A stretch of 64,000 bases of DNA from Propionicimonas paludicola (GTDB lineage Bacteria > Actinomycetota > Actinomycetes > Propionibacteriales > Propionibacteriaceae): positions 1,674,001-1,738,000 of the forward strand of contig NZ_PDJC01000001.1 in NCBI RefSeq assembly GCF_002563675.1, in the 5' to 3' direction. The translations under genes were made by a program, and so were the position numbers. A model generated the notes under the pieces. The model was not told the DNA's origin and made no database searches. It saw nothing but the letters and a program-made list of their open reading frames with translations. Of the stretch, positions 29,640 to 39,271 are shown one piece after another. Numbering within the stretch: the stretch's first letter is position 1; each line of letters opens with the position of its first letter.

Positions 29640-29701
29640 AAACTCACTCTAGGCCGAAGCCGGAAGGCTACCTAGGGTGGAGATCGAACAGAGGAGCAGC
29701 G

Positions 29702-31087
29702 ATGAGCGATTTCCGAGTTGAGCACGACACCATGGGCGAAGTGCGGGTCCCCGCCGACGCCCTGTATGCCGCCCAGACCCAGCGAGCAGTCGAGAACTTC
29801 CCGATCTCCGGGCTCCGGCTGCCCGGCATCCAGATCGCGGCGCTGGCCCAGCTCAAGCGGGCTGCGGCCTTGGCCAACGCCGAGCTGGGCGTGATCGCCG
29901 ACGACCTGGCCCAGGCCATCGTGGCCGCAGCGGACGAGGTGATCGCCGGCACTCACCCCGACCAGTTCCCGATCGACGTCTTCCAGACCGGCTCGGGAAC
30001 CTCGTCGAACATGAACGTGAACGAGGTGATCGCCACCCTGGCCGGTCGGCGACTGGGTCGTCCGGTGCACCCGAACGACCACGTGAACGCCTCCCAGTCG
30101 TCCAATGACGTGTTCCCCTCGGCGATCCATATCGCCGCAGTCCAGTCCATCCAGACCACCCTGCTGCCCGGCCTGCGCACCCTGCAGACCGCCCTGGAGG
30201 CGAAGTCGGAGGAGTTCGCGGACGTGGTGAAGGCCGGTCGCACCCACCTGATGGACGCGACCCCGATCACCCTGGGCCAGGAGTTCAGCGGATACGCCAC
30301 CCAGCTGCGCTACGGGATCGACCGGGTCCGGGGCACTCTCCCCCGGCTCAGCGAGTTGGCGCTGGGCGGCACTGCGGTCGGGACCGGGATCAACACCCCG
30401 CCCGGCTTCTCGGCACGGGTGATCGCCTTGGTCGCAGAGCACACCGGGCTGGGCTTCGTGGAGGCGCCGAACCACTTCGAAGCGCAGGCCGCCCAGGACG
30501 CTCTGGTCGAGGTCTCCGGGGCGCTGCGGACGGTCGCAGTGTCCCTGGTCAAGATCGCCAACGACCTGCGCTGGATGGGTTCGGGGCCGCGCGCAGGGCT
30601 GGCCGAGATCCACCTGCCCGACCTGCAGCCGGGGTCCTCGATCATGCCGGGCAAGGTGAACCCGGTACTGCCCGAGGCCACCGTGATGGTGGCCGCCAAG
30701 GTAATCGGCAACGACGCGACCATCACCTTCGCCGGCACCCAGGGCAACTTCGACCTGCTGGTGATGCTGCCGGTGATGGCGCACAGCCTGCTGGAGTCGA
30801 TCAGCCTGCTCGGCAAGGTCAGCGGACTGCTGGCCGGACGCTGCGTGGACGGGATCGTGGCCGACGCCGAGCGCTGCCTGCGGCTGGCCGAGTCGTCCCC
30901 GTCGATCGTGACCCCGCTGAACCGGACCATCGGCTACGAGGCGGCCGCGAAGATCGCCAAGCACGCGGTGGCCCAGAACCTGACAATCGCCGAGGCCGTG
31001 GCCGACCTGGGCTACCTGGAACGCGGCGAGCTCACCGCCGAGCAGTTGGCCGCAGCGCTGGACGTTCGGGCGATGACCGGCCGCTGA
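29702..31087 (+). CDS. fumC: Fumarate hydratase, class II
   Basis: This 461-residue iron-free fumarase interconverts fumarate and malate in the TCA cycle. It has [14 protein letters not shown] (near 99), [13 protein letters not shown] (near 132), and the superfamily signature [15 protein letters not shown] (near 312) with the catalytic Ser. Length is standard. AGGAG lies 6 bases before the ATG, and a TAGGGT -10 lies about 30 bases upstream. It ends at a strong terminator shared with tRNA-Tyr. Confidence 0.97.
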   Translation: MSDFRVEHDTMGEVRVPADALYAAQTQRAVENFPISGLRLPGIQIAALAQLKRAAALANAELGVIADDLAQAIVAAADEVIAGTHPDQFPIDVFQTGSGTSSNMNVNEVIATLAGRRLGRPVHPNDHVNASQSSNDVFPSAIHIAAVQSIQTTLLPGLRTLQTALEAKSEEFADVVKAGRTHLMDATPITLGQEFSGYATQLRYGIDRVRGTLPRLSELALGGTAVGTGINTPPGFSARVIALVAEHTGLGFVEAPNHFEAQAAQDALVEVSGALRTVAVSLVKIANDLRWMGSGPRAGLAEIHLPDLQPGSSIMPGKVNPVLPEATVMVAAKVIGNDATITFAGTQGNFDLLVMLPVMAHSLLESISLLGKVSGLLAGRCVDGIVADAERCLRLAESSPSIVTPLNRTIGYEAAAKIAKHAVAQNLTIAEAVADLGYLERGELTAEQLAAALDVRAMTGR

Positions 31088-31112
31088 GATAGGCTCCCGC
31101 TGAGGCATGCAA

Positions 31113-31151
31113 AAGGCCCCTGGCTAGGAGGTACTCCTCACCAGGGGCCTT
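31113..31151. terminator. Bidirectional terminator between fumC and tRNA-Tyr
   Basis: AAGGCCCCTGG (31113-31123) and its complement (31141-31151) form an 11-base-pair stem. The 17-base loop holds a further small stem (GGAG with CTCC). It serves convergent fumC and tRNA-Tyr. Confidence 0.8.
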
Positions 31152-31157
31152 GCTGCG

Positions 31158-31239
31158 TGGCAGGTGTAGGGTTCGAACCTACGTAGGCTGAGCCGACGGT
31201 TTTACAGACCGCTCCCTTTGGCCACTCGGGCAACCTGCC
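31158..31239 (-). tRNA. tRNA-Tyr (anticodon GTA)
   Basis: An 82-base class II tRNA runs from 31239 to 31158. The acceptor GGCAGGT pairs with ACCTGCC, the anticodon loop contains GTA (CTGTAAA), a long variable arm (CGGCTCAGCCTACG region) follows, and the T-loop is TTCGAAC. It is convergent with fumC. Confidence 0.93.
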
Positions 31240-31297
31240 GTGCCGGGACAGCGTAGCAAAGCAGATCGCTGCTTTCGAATCGGGCACAATGGCGTCC

Positions 31298-31789
31298 ATG
31301 GCAGGTGAGAGTTCATTCGACATCGTCAGCAAGGTCGACCGTCAAGAGGTCGACAACGCCCTCAACATGGCGTCCAAGGAGATCCGGAATCGGTACGACT
31401 TCAAGGGCACCGGAGCCGAGATCCGCTGGTCGGGTGAGGCCATCGAGATGGAGGCCGGCGGCGAGGAGCGGGTCAAGGCCATCCTCGACGTGTTCCAGAC
31501 AATGCTGGTCCGCCGCAAGATCGACCTGAAGTGCCTGGACGCCGGCGAGCCGCGGATCTCCGGCAAGATCTGGAAGATCACCGCCACCACCAAGCAGGGC
31601 ATCAGCCGGGAGAACGCGGCCAAGATCGTCAAGCTGGTCCGTGACGCGGGACTGAAGAACGTCCGCACCCAGGTGCAGGGCGAGGAGCTGCGGGTCTTCA
31701 GCAAGAGCCGTGACGACCTGCAGAAGGTCCAGCAGATGGTCCGGGAAGCCGACTACGACTTCGCCGTCCAGTTCGACAACTACCGCTAG
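31298..31789 (+). CDS. YajQ-family nucleotide-binding protein
   Basis: This 163-residue protein belongs to the YajQ/DUF520 family (two ferredoxin-like folds); some members bind nucleotides such as cyclic-di-GMP. It begins [20 protein letters not shown], has [12 protein letters not shown], and ends [12 protein letters not shown], all typical. I chose ATG 31298, not 31289, because it gives the family N-terminus and CACAAT ends 7 bases upstream, a leaderless arrangement. It is followed by the aldolase-type gene 25 bases later. Its cellular role is not known for this group. Confidence 0.92.
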   Translation: MAGESSFDIVSKVDRQEVDNALNMASKEIRNRYDFKGTGAEIRWSGEAIEMEAGGEERVKAILDVFQTMLVRRKIDLKCLDAGEPRISGKIWKITATTKQGISRENAAKIVKLVRDAGLKNVRTQVQGEELRVFSKSRDDLQKVQQMVREADYDFAVQFDNYR

Positions 31790-31814
31790 TCCGTCGGCCG
31801 ACCGAGAGACAGCC

Positions 31815-32843
31815 ATGGGCCAGACCCCCTATCTGCGGCTGGACGTCGCCCGGATGGAGGCGAACCTCGCCGCCGCCGCGCACAGTTGCGCCCAGGCAGG
31901 GGTGGGGTTGCGTCCCCACGCCAAGACCCACAAGTGCCCGCAGATCGCCGAGCGCCAGCTGGCCGCCGGAGCGGTCGGGCTGACCGTGGCCACCATCGGC
32001 GAGGCCGAGGTGTTCGCCGGTGATGGGGCCCGCGACCTGTTCATCGGCTATCCGCTGTGGGTGGACGAGGCTGATCGGTCTCGGCTGGCTGCGCTGACCG
32101 CGACCGGAGTCCGGCTGACGATCGGCTGCGACAGCGTCGAAGCCGGCACCCGGCTGGCCGGACTGGACGTCTCGGTGCTGGTCGAGCTGGACTCCGGACA
32201 CCATCGCAGCGGTGTGCCCGCCGAGCGCGCTGGTGAGCTGGCCGCCGAACTGAGCGAGCTCGGCCTGGACGTGGCCGGCGCCTTCACCTTCCCTGGCCAC
32301 AGCTACTCCCCCGGTGCCGGCGCCACGGCAGCCGAACAGGAGACCGCCGCACTGGCCCAGGCTCGAGACGAACTGCGGTCCTCCGATGTGGAGACTCGTG
32401 TGCTCAGCGGTGGCTCGACGCCGTCCCTGGCCTACAGCGGCACAGTAGCCAACGAGCTGCGTCCGGGCGTCTACGTCTTCGGGGACGCCCAGCAGGTCGA
32501 ACTCGGCACCATCGGCTTCGACCAGGTGGCCCTGACCGTGATCTCGACGGTGGTGTCCCACGCCGGCGGCCGAGTGATCTGCGATGCCGGCAGCAAGGCG
32601 CTCGGCGCCGATCGGGCCGCCTGGGCCACCGGATACGGCCGGGTCCTGGACGTCCCTGACGCCCGGATCGTGGCGCTCAGTGAGCACCACACCACCATCG
32701 AGTGGCCGGGAGCGCTGCCGGGCCTGGGCAGCACCGTGGCCATCGTGCCGAACCACGCCTGCAATGCCGTGAACCTCAACGAGTACTACCAACTGAGCAG
32801 CGGCGGACGCTGGCCGGTGGCCGCCCGAGGACGGAACAACTGA
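31815..32843 (+). CDS. D-threonine aldolase / D-serine dehydratase-type PLP enzyme
   Basis: This 342-residue fold-type III PLP enzyme has an alanine-racemase-like N-terminal barrel and a C-terminal D-serine-dehydratase-like domain. The PLP lysine is in LRPHAKTHKCPQIA (near 37), and a metal-site HxC motif lies in VPNHACNAVNLNE (near 314). Family members cleave D-threonine to glycine and acetaldehyde or deaminate D-serine. I chose ATG 31815 because it gives the conserved start; the frame extends to 31710 inside the YajQ gene. It overlaps xthA by one base. Which reaction applies is not decided. Confidence 0.83.
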   Translation: MGQTPYLRLDVARMEANLAAAAHSCAQAGVGLRPHAKTHKCPQIAERQLAAGAVGLTVATIGEAEVFAGDGARDLFIGYPLWVDEADRSRLAALTATGVRLTIGCDSVEAGTRLAGLDVSVLVELDSGHHRSGVPAERAGELAAELSELGLDVAGAFTFPGHSYSPGAGATAAEQETAALAQARDELRSSDVETRVLSGGSTPSLAYSGTVANELRPGVYVFGDAQQVELGTIGFDQVALTVISTVVSHAGGRVICDAGSKALGADRAAWATGYGRVLDVPDARIVALSEHHTTIEWPGALPGLGSTVAIVPNHACNAVNLNEYYQLSSGGRWPVAARGRNN

Positions 32844-33670
32844 TGCGGATCGCCACCGTCAACGTGAACGGGATCCGCGCGTCGGTGCGCCGCGGCTTCG
32901 TCGAGTGGCTGCAGGAGCGCCAGCCCGACCTGGTCGCACTGCAGGAGGTGCGGGCGCCGCTGTCGGAGGTCCCTGACGTCGCCCACGCCGGCTACCACTT
33001 CGCCTACCACCCCGGCGACCGGGCCGGACGCAATGGCGTCGCCCTGCTCAGCCGGGTGGCGCCCGAGGCGATCCGCGAAGGGTTCGGCTACCGCCACGAC
33101 TCCGAGGGCCGCTACCTGGAGGCCGACTACGACCTGTGCGGCTGGCGGCTCACCGTGGCCTCGCTGTATCTGCCCAAGGGCGGTCGCAACGACGACACCG
33201 AGGCCGAACGGGCCCGCTACCAGCACAAGCTCGCCTTCCTGCGCAGCTTTCGGCCCTACCTGACCAAGGCCCGGCTGGCCGCCAAGGCGCGCGGCCGGGA
33301 GTTCCTGGTGCTGGGCGACTTCAACATCGCCCACACCAAGCAGGACCTGCGCAACTGGCGAGGCAACCAGCAGTCGGTCGGCTTCCTGCCCGAGGAGCGC
33401 GAATGGCTGGGCAGCGTGCAGAGCCCGCGCACGCTGGTGGACGTGGTGCGCCGGCTGCACCCGGACGCGGACGGCCCCTACTCCTGGTGGAGCTGGATGG
33501 GCAACGCGTTCACCAACGACACCGGCTGGCGGATCGACTATCACCTGGCCACCCCGGAACTGGCCCAGGCTGCGGTGAATGGCGGCACCGATCGCGCCGA
33601 GTCCTATCCGGCCCGGATCAGCGATCACGCCCCGGTCGTGGTCGACTACGCCGACCCGGCCGGGCGCTGA
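32843..33670 (+). CDS. xthA: Exodeoxyribonuclease III
   Basis: This 275-residue Mg-dependent nuclease of the EEP family cuts at abasic sites and trims 3' ends in base excision repair. Motifs in order are VNVNGIRAS (6-14), ALQEVRA with the metal Glu, LYLPKGGRND, LGDFNIAHTKQDLRNW, the substrate-binding WRIDYHLAT, and the catalytic SDHAPVVVDY. I chose the ATG at 32843, which shares one base with the upstream stop (TGATG). It is convergent with and adjacent to the hydrolase gene, with no gap. Confidence 0.94.
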   Translation: MRIATVNVNGIRASVRRGFVEWLQERQPDLVALQEVRAPLSEVPDVAHAGYHFAYHPGDRAGRNGVALLSRVAPEAIREGFGYRHDSEGRYLEADYDLCGWRLTVASLYLPKGGRNDDTEAERARYQHKLAFLRSFRPYLTKARLAAKARGREFLVLGDFNIAHTKQDLRNWRGNQQSVGFLPEEREWLGSVQSPRTLVDVVRRLHPDADGPYSWWSWMGNAFTNDTGWRIDYHLATPELAQAAVNGGTDRAESYPARISDHAPVVVDYADPAGR

Positions 33671-34609
33671 TCAGTCCAGCGGAACGAAGTAGGACTCGAC
33701 CTCGGCGCGGCTGACCTCGTCCAGGCTGCCGTGCGCCCAGCGCGGGTTGCGGTCCCGGTCGACCAGCTGCGCCCGCACCCCCTCGATGAAGTCCGGACCG
33801 GTGGTCAGCCGGACGGCCAGAGCCAGCTCCTGGTCGTACTGGGCGACCCGGTCGCCGAACGCGGCCGCCCGTCGCAGCGCTTCCAGGCTGACCGCCAGGC
33901 TGAGCGGCGAACGCTTGGCCAGCTCGTCGGCGGCAGCCCGGGCCGCCGGATCGGCGTGCTCACCCAGTCGGCCGAGGATCTCGACCGGGTCGTTCCCGGC
34001 GTAACACTCGGCGATCCAGGACCCGGCCAGGCTCGGGTCGGGCTCGGGAACCGGCCCGGCGCAGTCGTCGGCCAGGCCCAGCCGCAGCGCGTCCGCGGCA
34101 TTGATGCTGGCTCCGGTCAGCGCCAGGTGGGTGCCGATCTCGCCGGGCAGGCGGGCCAGCAGCCAGGAGACGAAGACGTCGGGGAACAGCCCGATCTGGG
34201 TCTCCGGCATGGCCAGCCGGCTGGTGGCGTCCACCGTGCGGTGTGAGCCGTGCACCGAGATGCCCAGGCCGCCGCCCATGGTGATCCCGGTCATCCGGGC
34301 CAGGTACGGCTTCGGGTAGGTGGCGATCAGCAGGTTCAGCCGGTACTCGGTCTCGAAGAAGCCGCGGACGTCACCCCCGGACAAGACCAACTCCCGCAAC
34401 TGCCGGACGTCCGCGCCCGCGCACAGGCCGCGCTCACCGGCTCCGGTCAGCTGGACCTGGCGGATCTGCGGGTCCTGGGCGAACTCGACAGCGGCATCGG
34501 TGAACTGCTCGAGCATCTCCACGGTCAAGGCATTGATGGCGGCCGGGCGATTCACCTCGATCATACCGATGCCGGCCTCGCGGCGGACGTTCAGGGTCGG
34601 TTCAGCCAT
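33671..34609 (-). CDS. 3-hydroxyisobutyryl-CoA hydrolase (enoyl-CoA hydratase family)
   Basis: This 312-residue crotonase-fold protein matches HIBYL-CoA hydrolase, which removes CoA in valine breakdown. Typical segments are EYRLNLLIATYPKPYLA, GITMGGGLGISVHGSHR (oxyanion loop), and AMPETQIGLFPDV, where the Glu and Asp are catalytic. An oxyanion GAGERGLCAGADV is also seen. Its ATG overlaps the MptB stop by 8 bases (ATGGCTGA). The link to a mannosyltransferase has no clear metabolic meaning. Another acyl-CoA hydratase role is possible. Confidence 0.85.
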   Translation of the reverse strand: MAEPTLNVRREAGIGMIEVNRPAAINALTVEMLEQFTDAAVEFAQDPQIRQVQLTGAGERGLCAGADVRQLRELVLSGGDVRGFFETEYRLNLLIATYPKPYLARMTGITMGGGLGISVHGSHRTVDATSRLAMPETQIGLFPDVFVSWLLARLPGEIGTHLALTGASINAADALRLGLADDCAGPVPEPDPSLAGSWIAECYAGNDPVEILGRLGEHADPAARAAADELAKRSPLSLAVSLEALRRAAAFGDRVAQYDQELALAVRLTTGPDFIEGVRAQLVDRDRNPRWAHGSLDEVSRAEVESYFVPLD

Positions 34610-36194
34610 CTTCTGGTTGAGGGAGGTCAATGCGGTTGTGCTCCTGAATGTGGCGGTACAGCAGTATTCCGAGGGCGGCCAGCGCCGCGCAGCCGATGGC
34701 GACCATGTCGTTGCGCCAGGCCAGGCTGCCGGCGCCGTAGGCGAGAAGGATCGTGGTGATGGTGACCGCGGTGCCGATGATCCGCTTGCCCGGCTTGGCC
34801 AGCGGCAGCAGCAGGCCACCCCAGGTGAGGTACCAGCTGTTCAGCGCGATTCCACCGAAGGCGAAGATCAAGTAGGACCAGCTCAAGAAGGTGATCGGAC
34901 GACGCCGTCCGGTGGTGATCGCCAACCAACCGATGGCCACCACGGTGACCCCGAGACCCACGTAGCGCAGCGCGTCCATGGCCAGCTGGCCGGTGGCCGG
35001 GCGTCCCAGCGACTCCAGCAGGAACCGCAGGCCGGCTCCCACCAAGGAGAACGGAGCCAAGGTGAGCACCTTGCCCGGGACGTCCGCGGCCTGGACCCAG
35101 CCGTAGCCGAGCCCGGTGGCCGCCGTGATCGCCACGAAGGTGCCGACCGCAGTGGCCAGGCTCAGGGTCAGCCGGCGCAGCGCCCGCCAGCTGTCCGCCC
35201 AGCGCAGCCGGGTCCACGGGTGCCCGACCAGCGCCACCGGATAGAAGGCGAGAATGGCCGGTTGCTTGATGCAGGCGGCCACCCCGACCAGCACAGCAGC
35301 CACCCAGAATCGCCAGTCGTAGCCGGGACGGTCGTGCAGATCGCTGCGTAGCTCCGGCTCGGCCGCGGACACTCCGGGACGACCGACCACCAGCCACAGA
35401 GCCAAGACCACCAGGCCCATCATCAGCCCGTCGTTGTGGGCGCCGCCGACCAGGTCGATGATCAGCACCGGGTTGATCGCGGAGAACCAGGCGGTCATCG
35501 CCGGGTCAGCGCCCATCCGATGGGCGATCCGAGGCAGGTAGACCGTGATCAGGCCGACCCCGACCAGGGCCGGCAGCCGCATGGCCAGCGTGGAAAAGTA
35601 CGGGTCGTTTCCGGCGAGCGCCACCAGGCCGTGGAACATCTCCAGGCTGAGCGGCGGGTACATGGCGGTGGTGTAGCGCCACAGCCACACCGTCTGGTCG
35701 GCGAAGGCTCCGGGCAGCACGCTGATCGGGTTCAGGTAGGGGTTCAGCCCGTTCTGCAGCAGCCAGCCCTCAGCGGCATAGGCGTAGGCGTCATGGCTGA
35801 AGATCGGCGGCGCGAAGAGCATGGGCAGGCTCCACAGCAGGGTCACCGGCCAGTGCTTGACCTCGTGGTAGAGGCTGGGTCGAAGCCGGAACCAGGCTTC
35901 GATCAGCAGGGCTACCCCGAGACCGACCAGTGCCGTCCCCAGTGCCCTGCCGACCCAGTTGTCCAGCCCGATCCAGCGAACCAGATCCCACCAGGGAGAG
36001 TTCTGCGGCAGGTAGGCCGGAGTCAGCGAGCCCAACACGATGCAGGCTGAGCCGAGCAACCCGCGGCGCACCGGACGGTGCCGCCAGGCGCGGGCCAACT
36101 CGCGGCGCATCGCCGCCAGCCGTCGATCCGGTTCGGCGGCCGGCTGCGGGGTCGTCGATACCTCGCGCGCGGATCCGAGCGGGGCAGACGACAT
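34602..36194 (-). CDS. MptB-type alpha-(1->6)-mannosyltransferase, polyprenol-phosphomannose dependent
   Basis: This 530-residue polytopic protein has about 12-13 hydrophobic segments and the GT-C fold of MptB, which extends the mannan backbone of lipomannan outside the membrane using polyprenyl-phosphomannose. The catalytic region is the first loop with FSHDAYAYAAEGWLLQNGLNPY, where the Asp is expected to be the base, and the GAHNDGLMMGL segment is typical. The ATG is preceded at 6 bases by TAGGCT, a leaderless arrangement. It is divergent from korA. The sugar acceptor is inferred from the family. Confidence 0.82.
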   Translation of the reverse strand: MSSAPLGSAREVSTTPQPAAEPDRRLAAMRRELARAWRHRPVRRGLLGSACIVLGSLTPAYLPQNSPWWDLVRWIGLDNWVGRALGTALVGLGVALLIEAWFRLRPSLYHEVKHWPVTLLWSLPMLFAPPIFSHDAYAYAAEGWLLQNGLNPYLNPISVLPGAFADQTVWLWRYTTAMYPPLSLEMFHGLVALAGNDPYFSTLAMRLPALVGVGLITVYLPRIAHRMGADPAMTAWFSAINPVLIIDLVGGAHNDGLMMGLVVLALWLVVGRPGVSAAEPELRSDLHDRPGYDWRFWVAAVLVGVAACIKQPAILAFYPVALVGHPWTRLRWADSWRALRRLTLSLATAVGTFVAITAATGLGYGWVQAADVPGKVLTLAPFSLVGAGLRFLLESLGRPATGQLAMDALRYVGLGVTVVAIGWLAITTGRRRPITFLSWSYLIFAFGGIALNSWYLTWGGLLLPLAKPGKRIIGTAVTITTILLAYGAGSLAWRNDMVAIGCAALAALGILLYRHIQEHNRIDLPQPEDG

Positions 36195-36206
36195 GACCCC
36201 AGCCTA
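36195..36206 (-). promoter_or_regulatory. Candidate leaderless promoter of the MptB-type gene
   Basis: On the minus strand TAGGCT (36206-36201) ends 6 bases before the ATG at 36194. No ribosome site is seen. Confidence 0.5.
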
Positions 36207-36355
36207 ACCGGGGCCGGACCCCTCCGATGGCCCCTCGATCCCACCGCGAACAGGCCCCCGACCGACGACAATGGTGGCGAAGTTGCCTACTCCGGCCCGG
36301 CGTGGAGCGCCTAGACTTGCCCGGCGCCATACTGGGCAACCGAGAGAGACACCGC

Positions 36356-38206
36356 ATGACAGACGTAGCGACCGTCGACAACGTCGTAATCCGCTTTGCG
36401 GGCGACTCCGGAGACGGGATGCAGCTGACCGGCGACCGGTTCACCCACGATGCCGCGGCCGCCGGAAACGACTTCTCGACGCTGCCCAACTTCCCTGCCG
36501 AAATCCGCGCGCCAGTAGGCACTCTTGCCGGAGTATCCAGCTTCCAGCTGCAGTTCGCCGCCCATCACGTCCACACCCCCGGCGACCGGGTGGACGTCCT
36601 GGTGGCGATGAACCCGGCGGCCTTGAAGGCCAACATCGCCGACCTGCGCAGCGGCGGCGTCCTGATCGTCGACAACGCCGACTTCACGGCGCGCAACCTG
36701 GCCAAGGTCGGCTACACCGAAGACCCGCTCACCGACGGCAGCCTGGACGACTTCCAGGTGCACTCCTTCGACCTCTCGGCGCTAGCTGTGGGTGCGGTCA
36801 GCGAGCTGGGCCTGAACCGGCGCGAGGCGCTGCGCACCAAGAACATGTTCGCGCTCGGACTGCTGGACTGGCTCTACACCCGTCCCGAGGCAGTCACCAT
36901 GAACTTCCTGGAGCGCAAGTTCGCCGACCGCCCGCCGCTGCTGGCCGCCAACGTGGCCGCGCTGAAGGCCGGCTTCGCGTTCGGCGAGACCTCCGAGCTC
37001 TTCCATCACCGCTACGTGGTGCCGCCGGCACCGATCACGGCCGGCACCTACCGCCGGGTCTCGGGCAACCTGGCCCTGGCCTACGGCCTGTTGGCCGGGG
37101 CCGCCAAGGCCGGCCTGCAGCTGTTCCTCGGCGCGTACCCGATCACGCCGGCCTCCGACGTGCTGCATCACCTGGCCCGGCTGAAGTCGTCCGGCGTGAT
37201 GACCTTCCAGGCCGAGGACGAGATCGCCGCGGTCGGCGCCGCGGTCGGGGCATCCTTCGCCGGTCAGCTCGGGGTGACCGCCACCTCCGGGCCGGGAATG
37301 GCCCTGAAGGCCGAGACCATCGGCCTGGCCGTGATGCTGGAGCTGCCGCTGGTGGTCTGTGACATCCAGCGCGCCGGACCGTCCACCGGGATGCCCACCA
37401 AGACGGAGCAGGGTGACCTCACCCAGGCCCTGTTCGGACGTCCGGGCGAAGCGCCGCTGCCGGTGATCGCCGCCCAGTCCCCGGCCGACTGCTTCACCGC
37501 CGCCTACGAGGCAGCCCGGATCGCGATCGAGTTCCGGACGCCGGTGATCCTGCTCTCCGACGGCTTCCTGGCCAACAGCTCCGAGCCGTGGCAGGTGCCG
37601 CAGCTGTCCGATCTGCCCGACATCAGCCCGAACTTCGCCACCGAGCCCAACCGTCCCGACGGCGGGTACTGGCCCTACCTGCGAGACGAGCGGCTGGCCC
37701 GCTCGTGGGCGATCCCCGGCACCCCTGGCCTGGAGCACAGGGTCGGCGGCCTGGAGAAGGCGGACGGTTCGGGCGGCATCTCCTACGACCCGGCCAACCA
37801 TGAAGCCATGGTGCGGCTGCGTCAGGACAAGGTGGAGCGGGTGGTCGAGCTGGTCCCCGACCTCACCGTCGACGACCCGGACGGCACCGCCGAGCTGCTG
37901 GTGCTGGGCTGGGGCTCCAGCTATGGCCCGATCCAGGCGGCGGCCCGCCAGGTCCGCGAGGCCGGCCACGCGGTGGCCATCGCCGGCCTGCGACACCTGA
38001 ATCCGTTGCCGGCGAACCTGGGTGAGGTGTTGCGCCACTACCGCAAGGTGATCGTCCCGGAGTTGAACCTCGGCCAGCTGGCCATGGTGCTGCGGGCCCG
38101 CTACCTGGTGGACGTGACCAGCTACACAAAGGTGACCGGGCTGCCACTGTCCCAGGCCGAACTGGCCGCCGATCTGATCTCGATCATCAAGGAGGATCTG
38201 CGATGA
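36356..38206 (+). CDS. korA: 2-oxoacid:ferredoxin oxidoreductase, alpha subunit (KorA-like)
   Basis: This 616-residue subunit joins a gamma domain (residues 1-190, FAGDSGDGMQLTGDRFT) to an alpha domain (from about 210, with YPITPASDVLHHLARL and EDEIAAVGAAVGASFAG). With KorB it decarboxylates 2-oxoglutarate or pyruvate using TPP and reduces ferredoxin. It resembles mycobacterial KorA (Rv2455c). I chose ATG 36356; GAGAGAG lies upstream and TAGACT at 36312-36317 is a likely -10. Its TGA overlaps the korB ATG. The 2-oxoglutarate specificity is inferred. Confidence 0.88.
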   Translation: MTDVATVDNVVIRFAGDSGDGMQLTGDRFTHDAAAAGNDFSTLPNFPAEIRAPVGTLAGVSSFQLQFAAHHVHTPGDRVDVLVAMNPAALKANIADLRSGGVLIVDNADFTARNLAKVGYTEDPLTDGSLDDFQVHSFDLSALAVGAVSELGLNRREALRTKNMFALGLLDWLYTRPEAVTMNFLERKFADRPPLLAANVAALKAGFAFGETSELFHHRYVVPPAPITAGTYRRVSGNLALAYGLLAGAAKAGLQLFLGAYPITPASDVLHHLARLKSSGVMTFQAEDEIAAVGAAVGASFAGQLGVTATSGPGMALKAETIGLAVMLELPLVVCDIQRAGPSTGMPTKTEQGDLTQALFGRPGEAPLPVIAAQSPADCFTAAYEAARIAIEFRTPVILLSDGFLANSSEPWQVPQLSDLPDISPNFATEPNRPDGGYWPYLRDERLARSWAIPGTPGLEHRVGGLEKADGSGGISYDPANHEAMVRLRQDKVERVVELVPDLTVDDPDGTAELLVLGWGSSYGPIQAAARQVREAGHAVAIAGLRHLNPLPANLGEVLRHYRKVIVPELNLGQLAMVLRARYLVDVTSYTKVTGLPLSQAELAADLISIIKEDLR

Positions 38207-39249
38207 GCGAGCCGTCGATCACCGGTCTGAGCGGAGTGCCGCTGTCCCTCGAGCCCCTGGTCCGTAAGGACTTCGTCTCCGACGCCGAGGTGCGCTGGTG
38301 TCCCGGCTGCGGTGACTACGCGGTGTTGGCCGCCTTCCAAGGTCTGCTCCCCGAACTCGGCATCCGCCGGGAGAACACCGTGATCGTGTCCGGGATCGGC
38401 TGCTCGTCGCGGTTCCCGTACTACCTGGACACCTACGGAATGCACTCGATCCACGGCCGGGCGCCGGCGATCGCCACCGGGATCGCCATGACCCGTCCGG
38501 ACCTGGCGGTCTGGGTGGTCACCGGCGACGGGGACGCCCTGAGCATCGGCGGCAATCACCTGATCCACGCGCTGCGGCGCAACGTGAACATCACCATCAT
38601 GCTGTTCAACAACCGGATCTACGGCCTGACCAAGGGCCAGTACTCCCCCACCTCCGAGCGCGGCAAGGTGACCAAGTCGTCCCCGGTCGGCTCTGTGGAC
38701 GCCCCGTTCAACCCGATCTCGCTGGCGCTGGGCGCGGAGGCCACCTTCGTGGCCCGGACCGTCGACTCGCATCGGGCGCACCTGAACGAGGTGCTCACCG
38801 CCGCGGTGAACCACCGGGGAGCCTCTCTGGTGGAGATCTACCAGAACTGCCCGATCTTCAACGACGACGCCTTCGCCGGACTCAAGGCGGCCGACGGCGG
38901 GCTGATTAACCTGCGCCATGGCGAGCCGGTGACCTTCGGCCCGGACAACTCGATGGGCGTGATCCGGCGTCCGGACGGTAGCCTGGCCACCGCCCCGGTG
39001 GCCGAGGTCGGGCTGGCCCAGGTGATCGTCCACGACGCCCACGCGGACGACCCGCAACTGGCCTTCGCGCTGTCCCGGATCACCGACTCCGGCGGGCTCA
39101 GCCTGGCCCCGGTGGGGATCTTCCGGGACGTCCAGGCACCCAGCTATGACGATCTGGCCCGGGCGCAGCTGCAGCCGGCCGGTGATCAGCCGAAGCGCCT
39201 GGCCGACTTGCAGCGACTGATCACCGGCGAGGAAACCTGGACCGCCTGA
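38203..39249 (+). CDS. korB: 2-oxoacid:ferredoxin oxidoreductase, beta subunit (KorB-like)
   Basis: This 348-residue TPP-binding subunit pairs with KorA. It has WCPGCGDYAVL (near 32) with a Cys pair that binds the 4Fe-4S cluster together with the Cys in SGIGCSSRFPYY, and the TPP motif GDGDALSIGGNHLIHALRRN ending in the NNRIYGLTKGQ loop. Length and order match mycobacterial KorB. It overlaps korA by 4 bases (ATGA). Use in an oxygen-tolerant KOR that feeds the TCA cycle is likely. Confidence 0.9.
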   Translation: MSEPSITGLSGVPLSLEPLVRKDFVSDAEVRWCPGCGDYAVLAAFQGLLPELGIRRENTVIVSGIGCSSRFPYYLDTYGMHSIHGRAPAIATGIAMTRPDLAVWVVTGDGDALSIGGNHLIHALRRNVNITIMLFNNRIYGLTKGQYSPTSERGKVTKSSPVGSVDAPFNPISLALGAEATFVARTVDSHRAHLNEVLTAAVNHRGASLVEIYQNCPIFNDDAFAGLKAADGGLINLRHGEPVTFGPDNSMGVIRRPDGSLATAPVAEVGLAQVIVHDAHADDPQLAFALSRITDSGGLSLAPVGIFRDVQAPSYDDLARAQLQPAGDQPKRLADLQRLITGEETWTA

Positions 39250-39271
39250 CAGTTGGGGCGATGATGGGCGC